Assembly: GCA_016630905.1 (NCBI GenBank)
Contig: WBMQ01000008.1
Span: 1,116,001-1,180,000 of the forward strand
DNA from: Capillidium heterosporum
Lineage: Eukaryota; Entomophthoromycota; Entomophthoromycetes; Entomophthorales; Capillidiaceae
Direction of reading: 5' to 3'
Length of the DNA stretch: 64,000 nucleotides
Part shown: positions 48,004 to 60,090 of the stretch, piece by piece
Layout of the letters: every line of letters starts with the position of its first letter
Numbering within the stretch: the stretch's first letter is position 1
The notes under the pieces: generated by a model
What the model saw: only the letters and a program-made list of their open reading frames with translations
Database searches by the model: none
Told to the model about the DNA's origin: nothing
Position numbers and translations under genes: made by a program

Positions 48004-49129
48004 ATGGAATGGTTCAAAAATTTCCAATCTAAGCTACTAGTTTCAAGACTACATGACAAGTTTATTATAGCCGGAATCAGCGTAGGTATAATGATACTTA
48101 CTGTACTCAAACTAACAATTTTATCTATTCTAGGTTTAGATTTGAAAATCACTATATAACTAGTAAATATGAGGGGTAAGCTGTATCTGCTGTGTAGGAA
48201 TGAGGCTAAGGCATCAAACGCTATAAAGAAGATAAAGGAAGCAGTACCTCGGGTCAAAGTCGAGTTTATCCAGTTCAACCTGGATGACTTAGATTCAGTA
48301 CGTAGAGCTGCCCAAGATATTTTAGACAAAGAAGCGAAAAATCGATCTACTTATTAACAATGCTGGGCTCATTCAAACTAAAAGACAAATTAGTGAAGAT
48401 GGTATCGAGCGCACTTTACAAGTACGTCTATTTCTACTCTCCCTATTCCAACAATTTAAAATATAGTGCAACTACTTTGGTCCCGTACTTTTGACACAAC
48501 TTTTACTTCCCCTTCTCAAAAAATTGGAGGCCGGTCGTATCGTAAGTGTATCATCCGAAAGTAATCTTTAAGCTAATGCTCAATTTTAATGTACTTTTCC
48601 AAAAGTTTTAGCCCAAGGTGTATATAATATCAACAACCTGAAAGGTTTAGATACCAGCAAGCCTTACTCCTTCTTCAAAAGCTATGGAACCTCTAAACGC
48701 TATCTCAACATGTATACCTATCACCTTAATCAACTACTTCAAGGTACTAACGTGGTAGCAATATGTACCCATCCTGGCTCCGTCAAAACCGACGTTGGTA
48801 ATTTATTTTCCAACTTTTATAGAAGTTGATTTTTGGTTTTCAATTTTTAGGATGCTAAACCGAAGATGATGATGCATGCTGGTATGTATATATTACGGTT
48901 CTTCTGGTTGCTAGCTGAAGTTATTTTCGCTCGAACCCCCCAACAGGGGGCTAAGACTACCTTGCATGCTGCAGTTGATCCTTCAGTGTTGGTGGAGACT
49001 CCCAACAAGTACTTTGTTGACTGTAGGCTTAAGGAAGTGAAAGGGGATATTGTCGATGAGCACTTGTAGTTGCAGCTGTATGAGGAGACTTGCAAGATTT
49101 TAGGCTTGGAACCAGAGGTTAATAGTTGA
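48004..49129 (+). pseudogene. Short-chain dehydrogenase, array copy 3 (pseudogene)
   Basis: Clear third copy with the same intron positions, but with several lesions: the cofactor-binding exon 1 has diverged beyond function; TAA at 48157-48159 in exon 2 (48134 onward); an extra A in the five-A run 48337-48341; a frame problem at the last acceptor (AG then GATGCT where CTGCT is expected, about 48850); and TAG at 49067-49069 where the others read CAG. Surviving motifs are LCRNEAKA, NNAG after the shift, YGTSK and a HPGSVKTD segment. Its third exon is as close to copy 1 as copy 2's is, so decay followed duplication. Confidence 0.9.
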
Positions 49130-50132
49130 TTAAATTTCTTGGTTCCTTTGGATTGTTGCGATATGAAAGAAAGTGTAGTTATGATAGTTATAAGTTTTCT
49201 TGAACTTGTTGATAATGTATCCATTTGAGTTGAATTTTACTAGTTGATATATATGATGTTAGGCTTCTTTAACTATACGTTAGTGTTAGATTTGACTATA
49301 GTTTGCAAAAAATTTAAAACACTAAGGTATACTTTTAGTGTCCTTAACTTTGATACAAAGCTATATTATCCCTGTTTCTTTTATATGATTTAAGTGATCG
49401 AACCATCTAAGAAAGACAATTACAACAGCTACTTTCTGGTCTATACAGTAGCATTAAATGGCATCAAGTATCAATATTATAGACTACATTCTATACTTAG
49501 GTTTTTATTGTCAACAGGTAGTGTAAAGCTTGATCATTTTTGCTTCCTTTTACTGTCGCACCAGATATAATCAGTTTTCTAATATGTTCTATCGGTGCAA
49601 GCAATCTTCAAAGCTTACATTGTTAGGTATACTGCCCTTTGGACTCGTTTTTAAATAAAATTTGAGAAGCACCATTTAAAAGGCGAGTTCTATGTAGTCC
49701 ATTGGAGGTAAACTCTTTTCAGGAGAAATTCCTTGAGATCCTCGAAATGACTAGAATTTGCGACTTGAGAGATTCAACCACATGTTCCAAAATAAAAGGA
49801 AGATCATTGCTTTTTATAAAGACTTAGTGGCACTTTCATTATGGACTGGAAGAAAGGAGCAAGGCTTAACAATTGGTGGAATTAAGGGGAGCCATTGGTT
49901 TGATTTGAAATTTTAGTATCGACTGCAAATTTCAACCCAATGGTTGCCTTACTACTTGGATAAAACTTATCAAATATCAGTAACGGATGGAATAATTTAT
50001 TTATATCGATATGCTAAGTGAAGCTGGTGTTTAAACATTGATTAGCTTTAGTTCAATCTAACCTTTTCTTGTACAAGCTCATCTTACAATAGAGCTAATC
50101 AAATACAAACATTTTAATCAAAAGGATACAAA
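49130..50132. other. Intergenic between SDR pseudogene and Not4
   Basis: 1 kb, no gene seen; the Not4 promoter is presumably at its right end. Confidence 0.5.
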
Positions 50133-53100
50133 ATGGCTTCCGAACCACAAGAATGTCCGTTATGCGTTGAGCCAATGACATTAGATGAACTATCATTAAA
50201 GCTTTGTCCTTGCGGGTATCAGGTACCAACCGATGCATGCTAGAACTAAATTTATTGTAGATTTGCGGATTTTGCTTAAATAGATTGCGAGTTGAATTTA
50301 CCTATCAATGCCCGAATTGTCGAAGGCCTTACAACGATGATGACTTTGAGACTATCAAAGTCTTTATAGAGTATGACTATATTTGTATAAATTTTATCCT
50401 TTATATTGCATATTCATTCAACCTTTAGCTTAAACATATGACTTTCATTCTAATTTTTGTACTTTAGGCCAACTACTAAAATCAAAGCGAAAACAAAAGC
50501 CAGAGTTGAAACAGAGTCCCAACGTGAAATTATGGCTAAAGAAAGAGTCACCAAGAGGAACCTTGTTTATATTACCGGCCTTGGAGTTAAATTCAACGAT
50601 GAATCAGTACCTTTTTTATTTTATAAAATGCTAATGTTTACAAGCTGTTAAGGAGCTCGGACAATTTTGGGAGATATGGGAAAATTAAGTCCATCAACAT
50701 TAATAAGAAAAAGACACAGGGAGATTTATCGCCTTCAATAGATGTTTATATAACATATAATAAAGAAGAAGATGCCAATAGGTGTATCGATTCAGTTGAT
50801 GGTGCAAGTTTGGGCGGCTTCCTTATTAGGTAAATTTTTTAAAGATGGTTTTTAAATTGGAATAGAGCAACTTTAGGAACCACCAAATATTGTACCAAGT
50901 TCCTGGACAATTTACCTTGCCCGAACCCCAACTGTATGTATTTGCATGAAAAGCAGTCGGATCCCAGGCCAAGAGGCGAGAATAGACTCGAAAGTGAACG
51001 ATCATCTAGCTCCCACGACCATCATTCAGTTAAAGCTCCACGCGATATAACTAGTAGCCGATCTAAACAAGGTACTTTTTGCTTTAAACCTGTACTAATA
51101 AGTAAAGTTATCTCTGGTCCTGCCTTGCCTAAAAACGCATCGTGGGCTAAGGCTTCTTCAAGCATTATTAAGGAAGTTTCAACCAAAAGGTCATTTGAAA
51201 ACTTGACAGAAAATGTAAGCGAGTTCCCCGCCCTTGGGTCCTCCTCTAAACACGCTGCAAAGGCTTCAAAACCCGTTTCAAAGGGCAAGTCTAACCAAGA
51301 TTCGAGTGTAAAATCTTCGCTAACCTCAAGCCCTGTATCTTTGAAAGAGGAGCCAAACAAAACCGACATAAAGGTTTCTCAGGAAAATGAATCTACCAAG
51401 AACAATATACTTGAAGCTGTTGAATCATGTAGCGCTTTAGAATCCCCAGAGATTGATGAAGAAATTATCGAATCTCCATCTAAACGAAGATCCCCTAGCC
51501 GAGGTCCAATAAGAGACGTAGAGTCATCCTTGGGCTTAAATTCCATCCCTCCACTTGATTTGATTAGTTCCGATTCTACACCAACCCAAACAAGGAAATC
51601 GCCCGACGTATCACCAAATAATGAGCCTAGTACAAGTAAACACGAAAGGCTGCCTCCAGGATTTATTAGACCAAGTCTTCAACTTTCAGACTTGGAACCC
51701 AACTTTGATTTTTCCGGGTTTATTAAACCGGAATCAACGAGGCGCCCTAGTGATGGGACAGTTGGCTTAAGTTCGTCCCAGGTAAACAAACTTTCCGGCA
51801 ATTGTAGCTTATTTTTTAGTTATTTGATAGGAGCCTGTCGCCAAATGGAAATACTCTAAGGAAGCACTCAATGCCCGGGGGTAATGCTGGAGGAGTACTG
51901 TACTATAAAAGCTTGACGCCTAGATCCGAAGAGCCTCCTAACATAAACTTCAGTCCATTTAGTAACAACTACCAACCACTCAATGGCAAATTATCCGACC
52001 CATTTATACGAATACCCGATACTGGTTTCAAGAATAATTTCAACGGTGTACCCAGCCTGGCCCCTTTTCAAAGAAAACCCAGCTCGATTCCATTTGGTGG
52101 TGCCGAGATTTTTGCCGGTAGCCATAACAATCCTCCAAACCTTGGAAGTCAGAGTAGTTCGCGCAGTTCCCAGCTAGACCTAAATAGCACAGGCTTGAAT
52201 TCCTTTTCTCGGTTCGATTTGCAGAGGCAAGGTGAGCTACCTTTTCCAAGCCCCTCTCGGAAAGAAAACAGCCTGCCCACTAACTTTCTAGATTCCAAAG
52301 TCAATCCCAGATTTATGCATGACAATTTGCTGCCTAACAATCCGTCCCTATCCAGGGTTTAGCCGACATAACGATAGGATGTCTGAAGAGAATATAGGCC
52401 TAAGAGGTACTCATCAAGGTTTAAATTATTTTACTCAACCAAATATAGCTGATCGAAATCCGCTTCGATTCGGACCAGAGCCTGCCTTTAGCAAAAGCAG
52501 CCTATCGAATCCTTCTGAGCGACTGTGGACACCCGACCATATTGAGCACCAACATCTTTTCCTGAATCGACCTGAAGTTCGGCTAAAAAATGAACCTTCC
52601 TTTAGACATCCCCTAAACCCCCATAATTTACATAACAACCTGTCCGAAAGGAATTCAAATGCTAACGGAAATTTCCCCGAGCTTACTAATTTGACAAACG
52701 GTGGCTTTTTAAGCAACAGAATCCCTATAGAGCGACCTCCTGACCGATTCTCTATCAACGAACCACGTGGCAATCCCTTGTTTAACAGCCATGGACAGTT
52801 GAAATGCCATTCACCCTGGGAGTAATTCATTTCAACTACACAATGGCAGGGCCGGCTTAGGTGATTTCCCGCACGACCGATTTTCTAATGGCATGGCTCC
52901 CAGGGAACCCGGATTCCAAGGAAACTTTCATGGCCCAGGCAGAAGTTTAAATCGTCCCGAGCTTTTCATGGACAATCAAATGTCCCGATCAAATGTTATA
53001 GGGCAGGATAGATTCTTTTCACCCCCAGAAACTTCTCGAAATGAGACTGACCTCAATCTTAACCAGCTGATTTCGCCACCTCATTCTAGTGGAAGCCAAC

Positions 53101-55282
53101 GGTTTGGAGATGACCTTCTTTCTAAATCTAGCAACAACCCTTTGGATTTCAGAGGCTTGGGACCATCCAGAGATTTTCCTGATTTGAATTTTCCAAGTCG
53201 CCCTAACTTCCCGCATGGCGCCTTGAATAACGAACTTAATAACAATCAAAGCGGCCTTCCATTTCCTATGATGAACAATCCAGGGTTCAATAGTCTCCGA
53301 CAAGCTAACCAGGGCGCCAATTTCATCAACAGCAATATTCTACGAGATCCAAATTTCAACTCCAATAAGCAGATGGACCGTCAACTGTTACATAATCAGT
53401 CTCAGCAGAGCATGGAGAATGTAGGTCAACAATTTATTCCGTTCCCGTTTAAAGACATGCTGGTAGACGAACCAAAAATAGGCCAGAGCGACTCATTTAC
53501 CAACGATGCTCTTCCAAAAATTAGCCACATGCCATATCTACCCAAACTTGGTCCTTCTACAAACGGCATTCACAGCAGTGCAAATGCTTTTATTGGAGCC
53601 CCGGGATTTATGTCAAGCCAGTTGAATGGAGTTCAAGGAGATCAGGATTTCACTAGCATGTTTAAACCAGATGTATTCCAAGTTGAGAATTTTAGTCCAT
53701 CGCAGCTAAAAGATCAAAATGATGATATTGGGTCTATGGCTCCAAAGCTGCCTTCTCCAGATGACTTCGAAGACGCCGATCCGAGTATAGATATGAATCA
53801 TAAGTTTATTTTTGCAGATTCGGATAACCCAACGACCAGACAATTAGTTGTAAAGAGTAAGTGGTTTATTTTTAGAGCATTTCTAACCTTCTCCAGTTAC
53901 CAAAAATGAAAAACACTCAATAAGCCCAGCAAAGCCGAATACCACTTTACTCAATAGGCAAATGGATTTGAGTAAGAGAGAGTCGGCTAAAGCTGCCGAG
54001 AAAAGGCTCCAAGACCTTTCAAAACCGATCGAAATCTTGAAGAATACAAAAGCCCTTAGACCACCTGGGCTTAAAAATGGAGACCTGGACGCCTTCACCG
54101 ATAGAGCTAAAGAGCTCGACAAAAGGCAGCTAAGTCCTAATGATCCTGCCAATCCAATATTCTTAGCGTCTGCCATAGCTAAGCCCAAGTCAGCAGTTCG
54201 TGTCATCTCTATCAAGCCTTCGACTACGCCTCAGGCAGCTGAAAAAACGTTGCCCCTGAGTTTAACTTCAACAATTTCCCCACCTACCTCTGCCAACATT
54301 ACTCCTGCCACCTCCGCCAAGCTACAAGCTAAACAGCTCGAGTTGAAGCATGCAGATAAACTAGAAGTTAAGGCCAAAACCAAGACCAAGGAACCGACTA
54401 CTACTAAACTCGCCGTTAAAGCTGCCAAGGTAGACGAAAAGGTAACCAAACCCGCTGATATTAAGCCTAAAGCGACCAAGGGTGTCGATCAGGTCAAGGA
54501 GAAGTTAAACTTGATCAAAGAAAGTGTTTTACAGAAGCCTACTATCTCTACACCTCGACGGATCGTAGCCGAGATGCCCGAAGTATTTGCAATCAGTTCA
54601 ACGGTATTCTTTTATAAAGTTCTAATACTAATAGATTTAGCCCAAGGCTACCACCAAATCCAAGATTCAGGACAGAGAATCGGTCTCCAAGAAAGATTCA
54701 GCCCATTCAGATAACCAGAAGGTAGCTCAAGAGCCACTCACCGGGCCGCCAGTGGAGTTAGTCGGTGACGAACACAATGCCATCTGCCGTCACCTCGACG
54801 AAGCGTTCCAGCTCATACTCAATGGAAAAAGTACCTCCATCGACACGCTCCTCGATCCCAAGTTAGAGACTTTCAACTTAAAGAAGGGCTTCAACTCAAG
54901 CTTAATTGTGGCCTCAGGTGCCTCAGGTGCCTCGACTCCTGACTCGACTGAATTTGATTTGGAACCCACTTTCGAAAATTTACTTACAGCCAAGTTCGGT
55001 AACTTCACCTTCTGCAGTGACGAGCATCTCTTCAACAGCTACGTCGACACCTTCTTCGCCCATCAAGACTTTGACTTTGAGGTATTGAATAGTTTGCCTT
55101 GCTTCAACAATATCATCACCAAGTACAATGAAAATACCTTGGATTCGGCTGCTGCCCACAACGGCTCACTGTTGGATAAGGAGGTCGCCTCCGCCTTCCA
55201 GCGCTTGGAAGAGGCCAAGAAACAGGTCGAGGTTTTCAAAAAGAACAACAAAAAGTACCTCAGTACTGACGGGGACCTCTAA
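50133..55282 (+). CDS. NOT4: Not4/CNOT4 E3 ubiquitin ligase, very long form (two one-base frame breaks)
   Basis: RING-type E3 of the Ccr4-Not complex, acting in mRNA decay and co-translational quality control. Nine exons: 50133-50222, 50261-50370, 50468-50606, 50645-50829, 50866-51781, 51831-51880, 51924-53856, 53897-54603 and 54641-55282. The N-terminal C4C4 RING is complete (CPLCVEPM, CPCGYQICGFC, CPNCRRPY). An RRM follows (LVYITGLG, FGRYGKIKSI, VYITYNKEEDA), then a CCCH-like motif (TTKYCTKFLDNLPCPNPNC). The remaining ~1300 residues are disordered, rich in Asn, Pro, Ser and Phe, with a Lys/Ala/Thr-rich part and a mixed C-terminal domain ending in a coiled-coil-like QRLEEAKKQVEVFKK. In exon 7, one surplus base near 52355 (GGG) and one near 52803 (AAA) shift the frame before stops at 52360 and 52823. 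With both removed, exons 6-8 sum to whole codons. The 50-nt exon 6 is inferred. Confidence 0.88.
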
Positions 55283-55907
55283 GTTTTTTCTTGTGTGGCA
55301 TACCTCTCTTACCTCTACCTTTCTTTTTTCTACTTTTCTACCTACCTTTTACGATGCTCTGATAAACTTTTTCTAAACTTTTCCTATCAGCTTTACTTTT
55401 ATCGATTTCAAATAGTAAACTCTCGCTACAATGTCTTATGACTTTGATTTTTGACCTGTAATTGTGTATTTCTTGTAGATAAACATAGTATCCTATGAAA
55501 ATACTGTATATAGCTGCCCAAGGCTGCGATAGTTTTATAAAATATATTTGTTTGGTTTTATCTCACCGATACAGACATGTCCCTTTCAATCTTATGATAA
55601 TTGTTACCAAATAGGTTGCAAAGATGTATCTCCTAAATATACATTGCCATGTGGTACTATATAAATCAGTAATGGTATTCAGTATAGGATCAACTGAGCT
55701 GTTTTAATCACTTCTATTGGATAATTTAATATTTTCAGCACTTTATATATGTACATCTACCCGTCCGTATGATATAATATTCTCAAAGCCATTGCTTAGT
55801 ACTTTAAGCTTTTATTCTGTTTTTTACTATAAATATGTGCTTTCCTTGAGCCTCTATTAGACTCCATCACTGACTAATCGAACTTCGATAAATTTCCGGC
55901 TAAAGAC
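55283..55907. other. Not4 3' flank and Tom22 promoter
   Basis: No gene. A TATA box for Tom22 lies at 55828-55835. Confidence 0.5.
55828..55835 (+). promoter_or_regulatory. TATA box of the Tom22 gene
   Basis: TATAAATA, 73 nt before the first in-frame ATG (55908) and 166 nt before the second (56001). Confidence 0.5.
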
Positions 55908-56416
55908 ATGGATGATTGGATACTAAAACCTACCAAGCCAAAATCACGAAACTTCAAGCAAATCTTTTCGTGGAATCGAAAATTTCAATCTGAATTCAAG
56001 ATGGTAAAGTTAGAGCAACTGGACAAAGAGTACGACAAAGTATTTATTGAAGATGATGAGGAGTACCTAAGCGATGAAGATTTCGAAGATGAGGTTGAGG
56101 AAAGTTTGTGGGAACGTATCCAAGCTTTACAGGATATCATTCCTGCCAAGCAGCGTCGTGCCGTTAAGGAATCATTGGCTTCAGTTGTAGGTTTGACCCA
56201 GTCCGCTTTACAATTAGTTGGTAAGTCGGCTTGGGTATTGTCGACCTCGGCTTTTGTCGTTATTCTGCCTTTAGTTTTCCTTATTGAACGTAATGATGAG
56301 CAGACCCGCGCTATCACCGACCAACCTCAGGTAAACTTGTTGAAGATAATGCTTTTTTAATATTTTTGTAGCCAAATGATCAGCTTCAGTCCCAAGCTGT
56401 CCCTTCCGCTCTCTAG
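55908..56416 (+). CDS. TOM22: Tom22, mitochondrial outer-membrane import receptor
   Basis: Central receptor and organiser of the TOM complex. Two exons, 55908-56330 and 56372-56416. The acidic cytosolic domain (FIEDDEEYLSDEDFEDEVEE) is followed by LWERIQALQDIIPAKQRRAV, a linker, one transmembrane helix (AWVLSTSAFVVILPLVFLI) and a short Gln-rich intermembrane-space tail. This is the Tom22 fold. The start is ambiguous. From ATG 55908 the protein has 155 residues with a basic lead (MDDWILKPTKPKSRNF); from ATG 56001 (MVKLEQLDKEY) it has 124 and begins like other fungal Tom22 proteins. The TATA spacing favours the first ATG, and family resemblance favours the second. Confidence 0.88.
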
Positions 56417-58880
56417 ATTTTGTTAATTATAAATGCAACTAAAATTAAACGACCTTTACTTTTTAGTTTGAACTTATGTAAAGAGTTGGCTACTTCAATT
56501 GGATATTTCGACTCAGTATTTTAGAACATTCTTCTAAAGCGTATAATCTAAACACGAAAGAAAACTATAGGTATGGCTTTTTGCTGTTTGGTATTTTACA
56601 GTTTAATTTGCTGCATCTTTCCCTCCTATATATTTCAATTTCAAGTTTTTGGTTAAAGTGATCAGATCGTTTAGAAATATAGAAGCAATGTGAAGTTTAA
56701 AGCTATTATTTCAATCTTTTATTGCATTTTGCTTCAAAATATATTTGCAATATGTATGCTTTTATGATTGTTTTACTCATTAATATAATGTTTGACGATA
56801 GATTTATTGTACCAATGATCTAAAACTTAATTACGATAAGTACTTGCATTGATTTTCAAAAGCTAAAAATAAGTCTCAAGATAAGTAATTCATTTGTATA
56901 TAAAAATCATATGTAGTAGTTATATTAGAAGTTTATAGTAAATGTATAACAATTAACAGTATGATTCATTGAACTATCTTTTGGTGATGAAATTTAGTAA
57001 TGTCTAGCTTTTATATTTTGTAATAAGCAAAGTTTCAATAAAGCACTATATAGGTTTACATTAGTTAATTAATTGTTTTTAAATAGATATATAGCATAGT
57101 AAGTACTTTAAAGGTAGTCAAATTCAATGTATCTAGCGTATTTTTATAAATAGCTCTTGTAATGCTGTAATATTTTTAACGTGAGCTGTACTTTGCCTTG
57201 CTTAAACGAGCCAGCCGATTTGTAATCCGATAGTACGCATTGCTTTTTAGATTGTATAGTTATTCGTTTTCAAAGGAAATATACTCACCTGTATTTATTA
57301 CTTCACTTAAGTCCCAATTACGACTAGAAACCTGTAGCTAAACTTGAGGACACAGCTTCAAGCTTCTCATTTACTTCTCCCTTTATTGACTCAGTTTGAA
57401 AACTTCAGTATTCTAGTTCTAATAAATCTAGTTGCTCAGTTTTGAAAGGTTTCTGAGAAATTGAACTTATAGTGATATCGAAATTCAAGAAAGTTACTAT
57501 ATCCATCAAAGTAGTATCAGCACCCTACTCAGTTCAAAATGATAATAGGTTTTATCAAATTTTCAAAGCTTCTTATGTTGTAATGTCATTTATATTAGGA
57601 TAAAACAAAGCTTTATTGGTAATATACGTATTGCAATTATATTAAAATGTACTTTACTTCTCTCAAGTCGTGAAACAAAAGATGAATGCTATTCTAAATT
57701 TAATAGTGCTATTTTATTGCTCATTTCATTATATTCTATGATGTTAGAAATATTCATTAAATTTAAAAAAATTCCAACGACGAAGATATATCATCTTATA
57801 AGTATTTAGAACGTCAATATTGAAATTTTATTAGCAATATAAATGGTAGTTTTCAGTTAATATTCACTTCAAATAAGTTTGTCAGCTGATATGGCTGTTA
57901 TCTCATCATCTTTAGACTAATTGTCCTCTAGGCGATAGAGCTTGATAAAGTTTTATGGGTGCAAAGTAACCAAGGTTATAAAAAGGAGATCAATATACTT
58001 TTTTTCATAGAGGGATCCTAAAGCCACATCGTACCTGACTATAAAATTTGATAGCATGCTGGAATATTAGCAGTATGTATGTGACATAGATGCAGAAACT
58101 CATTACAAAATTGGCTGAATTTATAGAGACATGGATGATTGAATGACGTTGAGATAGTAATATTGCAAGTAGCTATACCATACACCTTGGGATAGTGTTT
58201 ATAGAAACATCAGTTTTGCTTGTGGAATTAGAAATTGTATGTCAGTAGTGTCAATGGAAAACTCTTATGCCTACTCTTGGGCGGATATAGTTTTTTGAAA
58301 ATTACATACATGCAAATAAGTTAGCCATTGGAAGCGACTGTTGAGATGGACTTAACATCCCTTGTAATTCAAGCTATTTATAGTCTGTCATCCTGCTAAA
58401 CAGGTGTATAGTCAAAAGGGTTACGCCATATTGAACTTCAATAACACCGCCAAAAGCAAGCTTGATGTCAGCCTAGGCTATTACTCTAATTAGAAACCTT
58501 TTACTCATAGTCCAAAACTTCCTTCATGGGTATAGGCAGATAGTTTTCAACCAATGTAGTACCTGACTTTCAGGTACGTTCTATAGAAAAACTTTACCCG
58601 CAACTTGAATCTTGACATACCTAATCGAATAAGCTTTTTTATACCGTAAAGTGATATTTGCCTTATAGTGATCTTATTTCCTTTAGATTGCTATTGTCTT
58701 TGTGATCCTGTCACCATAGATCTTGTGAATACTCTTCTATTGACCAAATCCTTGCAAGTTCACATTTTGAGGTAACGTGAGTGCACCACGATCTTTATAA
58801 ATGAATATATTAGTATTTCATTACAAATGCTGCTGTTCAAATAAGTTTCTTAACGCGATAGCATTTTAAATGAACTACTC
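56417..58880. other. Long AT-rich intergenic region
   Basis: 2.5 kb with no supportable gene, tRNA or repeat; extended A/T stretches around 56.6-57.9 kb. The end holds the subtilisin promoter. Confidence 0.5.
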
Positions 58881-58888
58881 TATATAAA
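58881..58888 (+). promoter_or_regulatory. TATA box of the subtilisin gene
   Basis: TATATAAA, 43 nt before the ATG at 58924. Confidence 0.65.
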
Positions 58889-58923
58889 GGCAATGCAGCA
58901 AAGTAAATACAAAGTATTTTAAA

Positions 58924-60090
58924 ATGAAACTTAACTTGCACTTCGTTAGCTTACTTTTAACTTTAGCTGTATCTCAAACTACCAATGAGGTAGATGCTTC
59001 CACCACCACCTCTACCTACATTATCAAGTTGAAGGACAGCAACCTCAAAGGTTTCAATCTACACCTCAACCAAGTCAACGCACTTTTGACTAGCAAAAAT
59101 GGTGCAAGCACTCAAAGTTCACACGTCAAAGAAGTTTTCGGAAGCTTGGGTTCGCTGTACACAGCCGAACTTACTTCCGACCTCCTTGCTCACATCTCCA
59201 AGTTACCTGAAGTAGCTTACGTCGAGAAGGATAGTAAAGCTTTTGCCCAATCGCAACAACTGGACGCACCATGGAACCTGGCCCGCATCTCGCAGAAACC
59301 CAAGCTCCCCGCTAATGGCCCCTACACCTACAAGTACAATGGAGAAGGTGCTGGTGTAGCGGTCTACGTCCTAGATACTGGAATCTACATCAAGCACCCC
59401 GAGTTCGAAGGTCGAGCAGTCTACGGGAAATCGTTCCCACCTGGTGTCGATGTCGATGAGAACGGGCACGGTACCCACGTCGCTGGTATAGTTGGTTCCA
59501 AGACCTACGGTGTTGCAAAGAAGGTCAGTTTGGTCAGTGTCAAAGTTTTGGACAAGTCGGGATCGGGTACTATATCCAACATCATCTCGGGTATCAACTG
59601 GAGTGTAGATGACCATAGAGGTCCTAAAGGCAACGTCATTAATTTATCCATTGGTGGATCTAAGAGCCAAGCTTTGAACGATGCCGTAACTGCTGCTGTT
59701 AACAAGGGATTAGTAGTTGCGGTAGCGGCTGGTAACAGTAACGCCAACGCCTGTAACTTTTCCCCAGGATCTACCCCTCTCGCCATCACGGTTGCTACTA
59801 GTGATAAGAGTGATAATCAGTATTCTGCTTCCAACTACGGTCCCTGTGTAGATTTGTTTGCCCCAGGTACCAACATCATCTCCACTTGGCTGAACGATGG
59901 TACCAATACCTTGTCGGGAAGCTCGATGGCGGTAGCTCATGTTGCTGGCTTGGCTGCCTACTACATTTCAAATGAAGGGTTGAATGCCATCCAATGTGCT
60001 GCTAAGATTGTCAGTACTGCTACCGTCAACGCCCTCAGTAACGTTGGCAATGGCACTCCCAATTTGTTGGCTTATAACAATTTTGTTTAA
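58924..60090 (+). CDS. Secreted subtilisin-like serine protease (proteinase K family, S8A)
   Basis: Intronless gene for 388 residues. A signal peptide covers about residues 1-19 (LHFVSLLLTLAVSQ). An I9-type inhibitory propeptide follows (TYIIKLKDSN to LPEVAYVEKDSKAF, about 30-107), then the mature protease from about 114 (DAPWNLARIS). The catalytic triad is complete: D151 in YVLDTGIYI, H182 in GHGTHVAGIVG, and S334 in SGSSMAVAHVAG. The oxyanion Asn is N271 in AAGNSNAN. The serine motif is unusual: GSSMAVAH instead of the near-universal GTSMA[ST]PH, so the conserved proline is Ala and Thr is Ser. Secreted proteinase-K types are often expanded in fungi living on animals or debris. The host role here is unknown. 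It has a strong TATA box and long flanking deserts. Confidence 0.96.
   Translation: MKLNLHFVSLLLTLAVSQTTNEVDASTTTSTYIIKLKDSNLKGFNLHLNQVNALLTSKNGASTQSSHVKEVFGSLGSLYTAELTSDLLAHISKLPEVAYVEKDSKAFAQSQQLDAPWNLARISQKPKLPANGPYTYKYNGEGAGVAVYVLDTGIYIKHPEFEGRAVYGKSFPPGVDVDENGHGTHVAGIVGSKTYGVAKKVSLVSVKVLDKSGSGTISNIISGINWSVDDHRGPKGNVINLSIGGSKSQALNDAVTAAVNKGLVVAVAAGNSNANACNFSPGSTPLAITVATSDKSDNQYSASNYGPCVDLFAPGTNIISTWLNDGTNTLSGSSMAVAHVAGLAAYYISNEGLNAIQCAAKIVSTATVNALSNVGNGTPNLLAYNNFV

Noticed and set aside
25819-54603. Euplotes-style +1 frameshifting at stop codons as a general rule in this organism
   Set aside because: Not all breaks are next to a stop (SDR copy 2, orphan 34542), and most genes need no shift. 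One surplus base in a homopolymer explains each case more simply.
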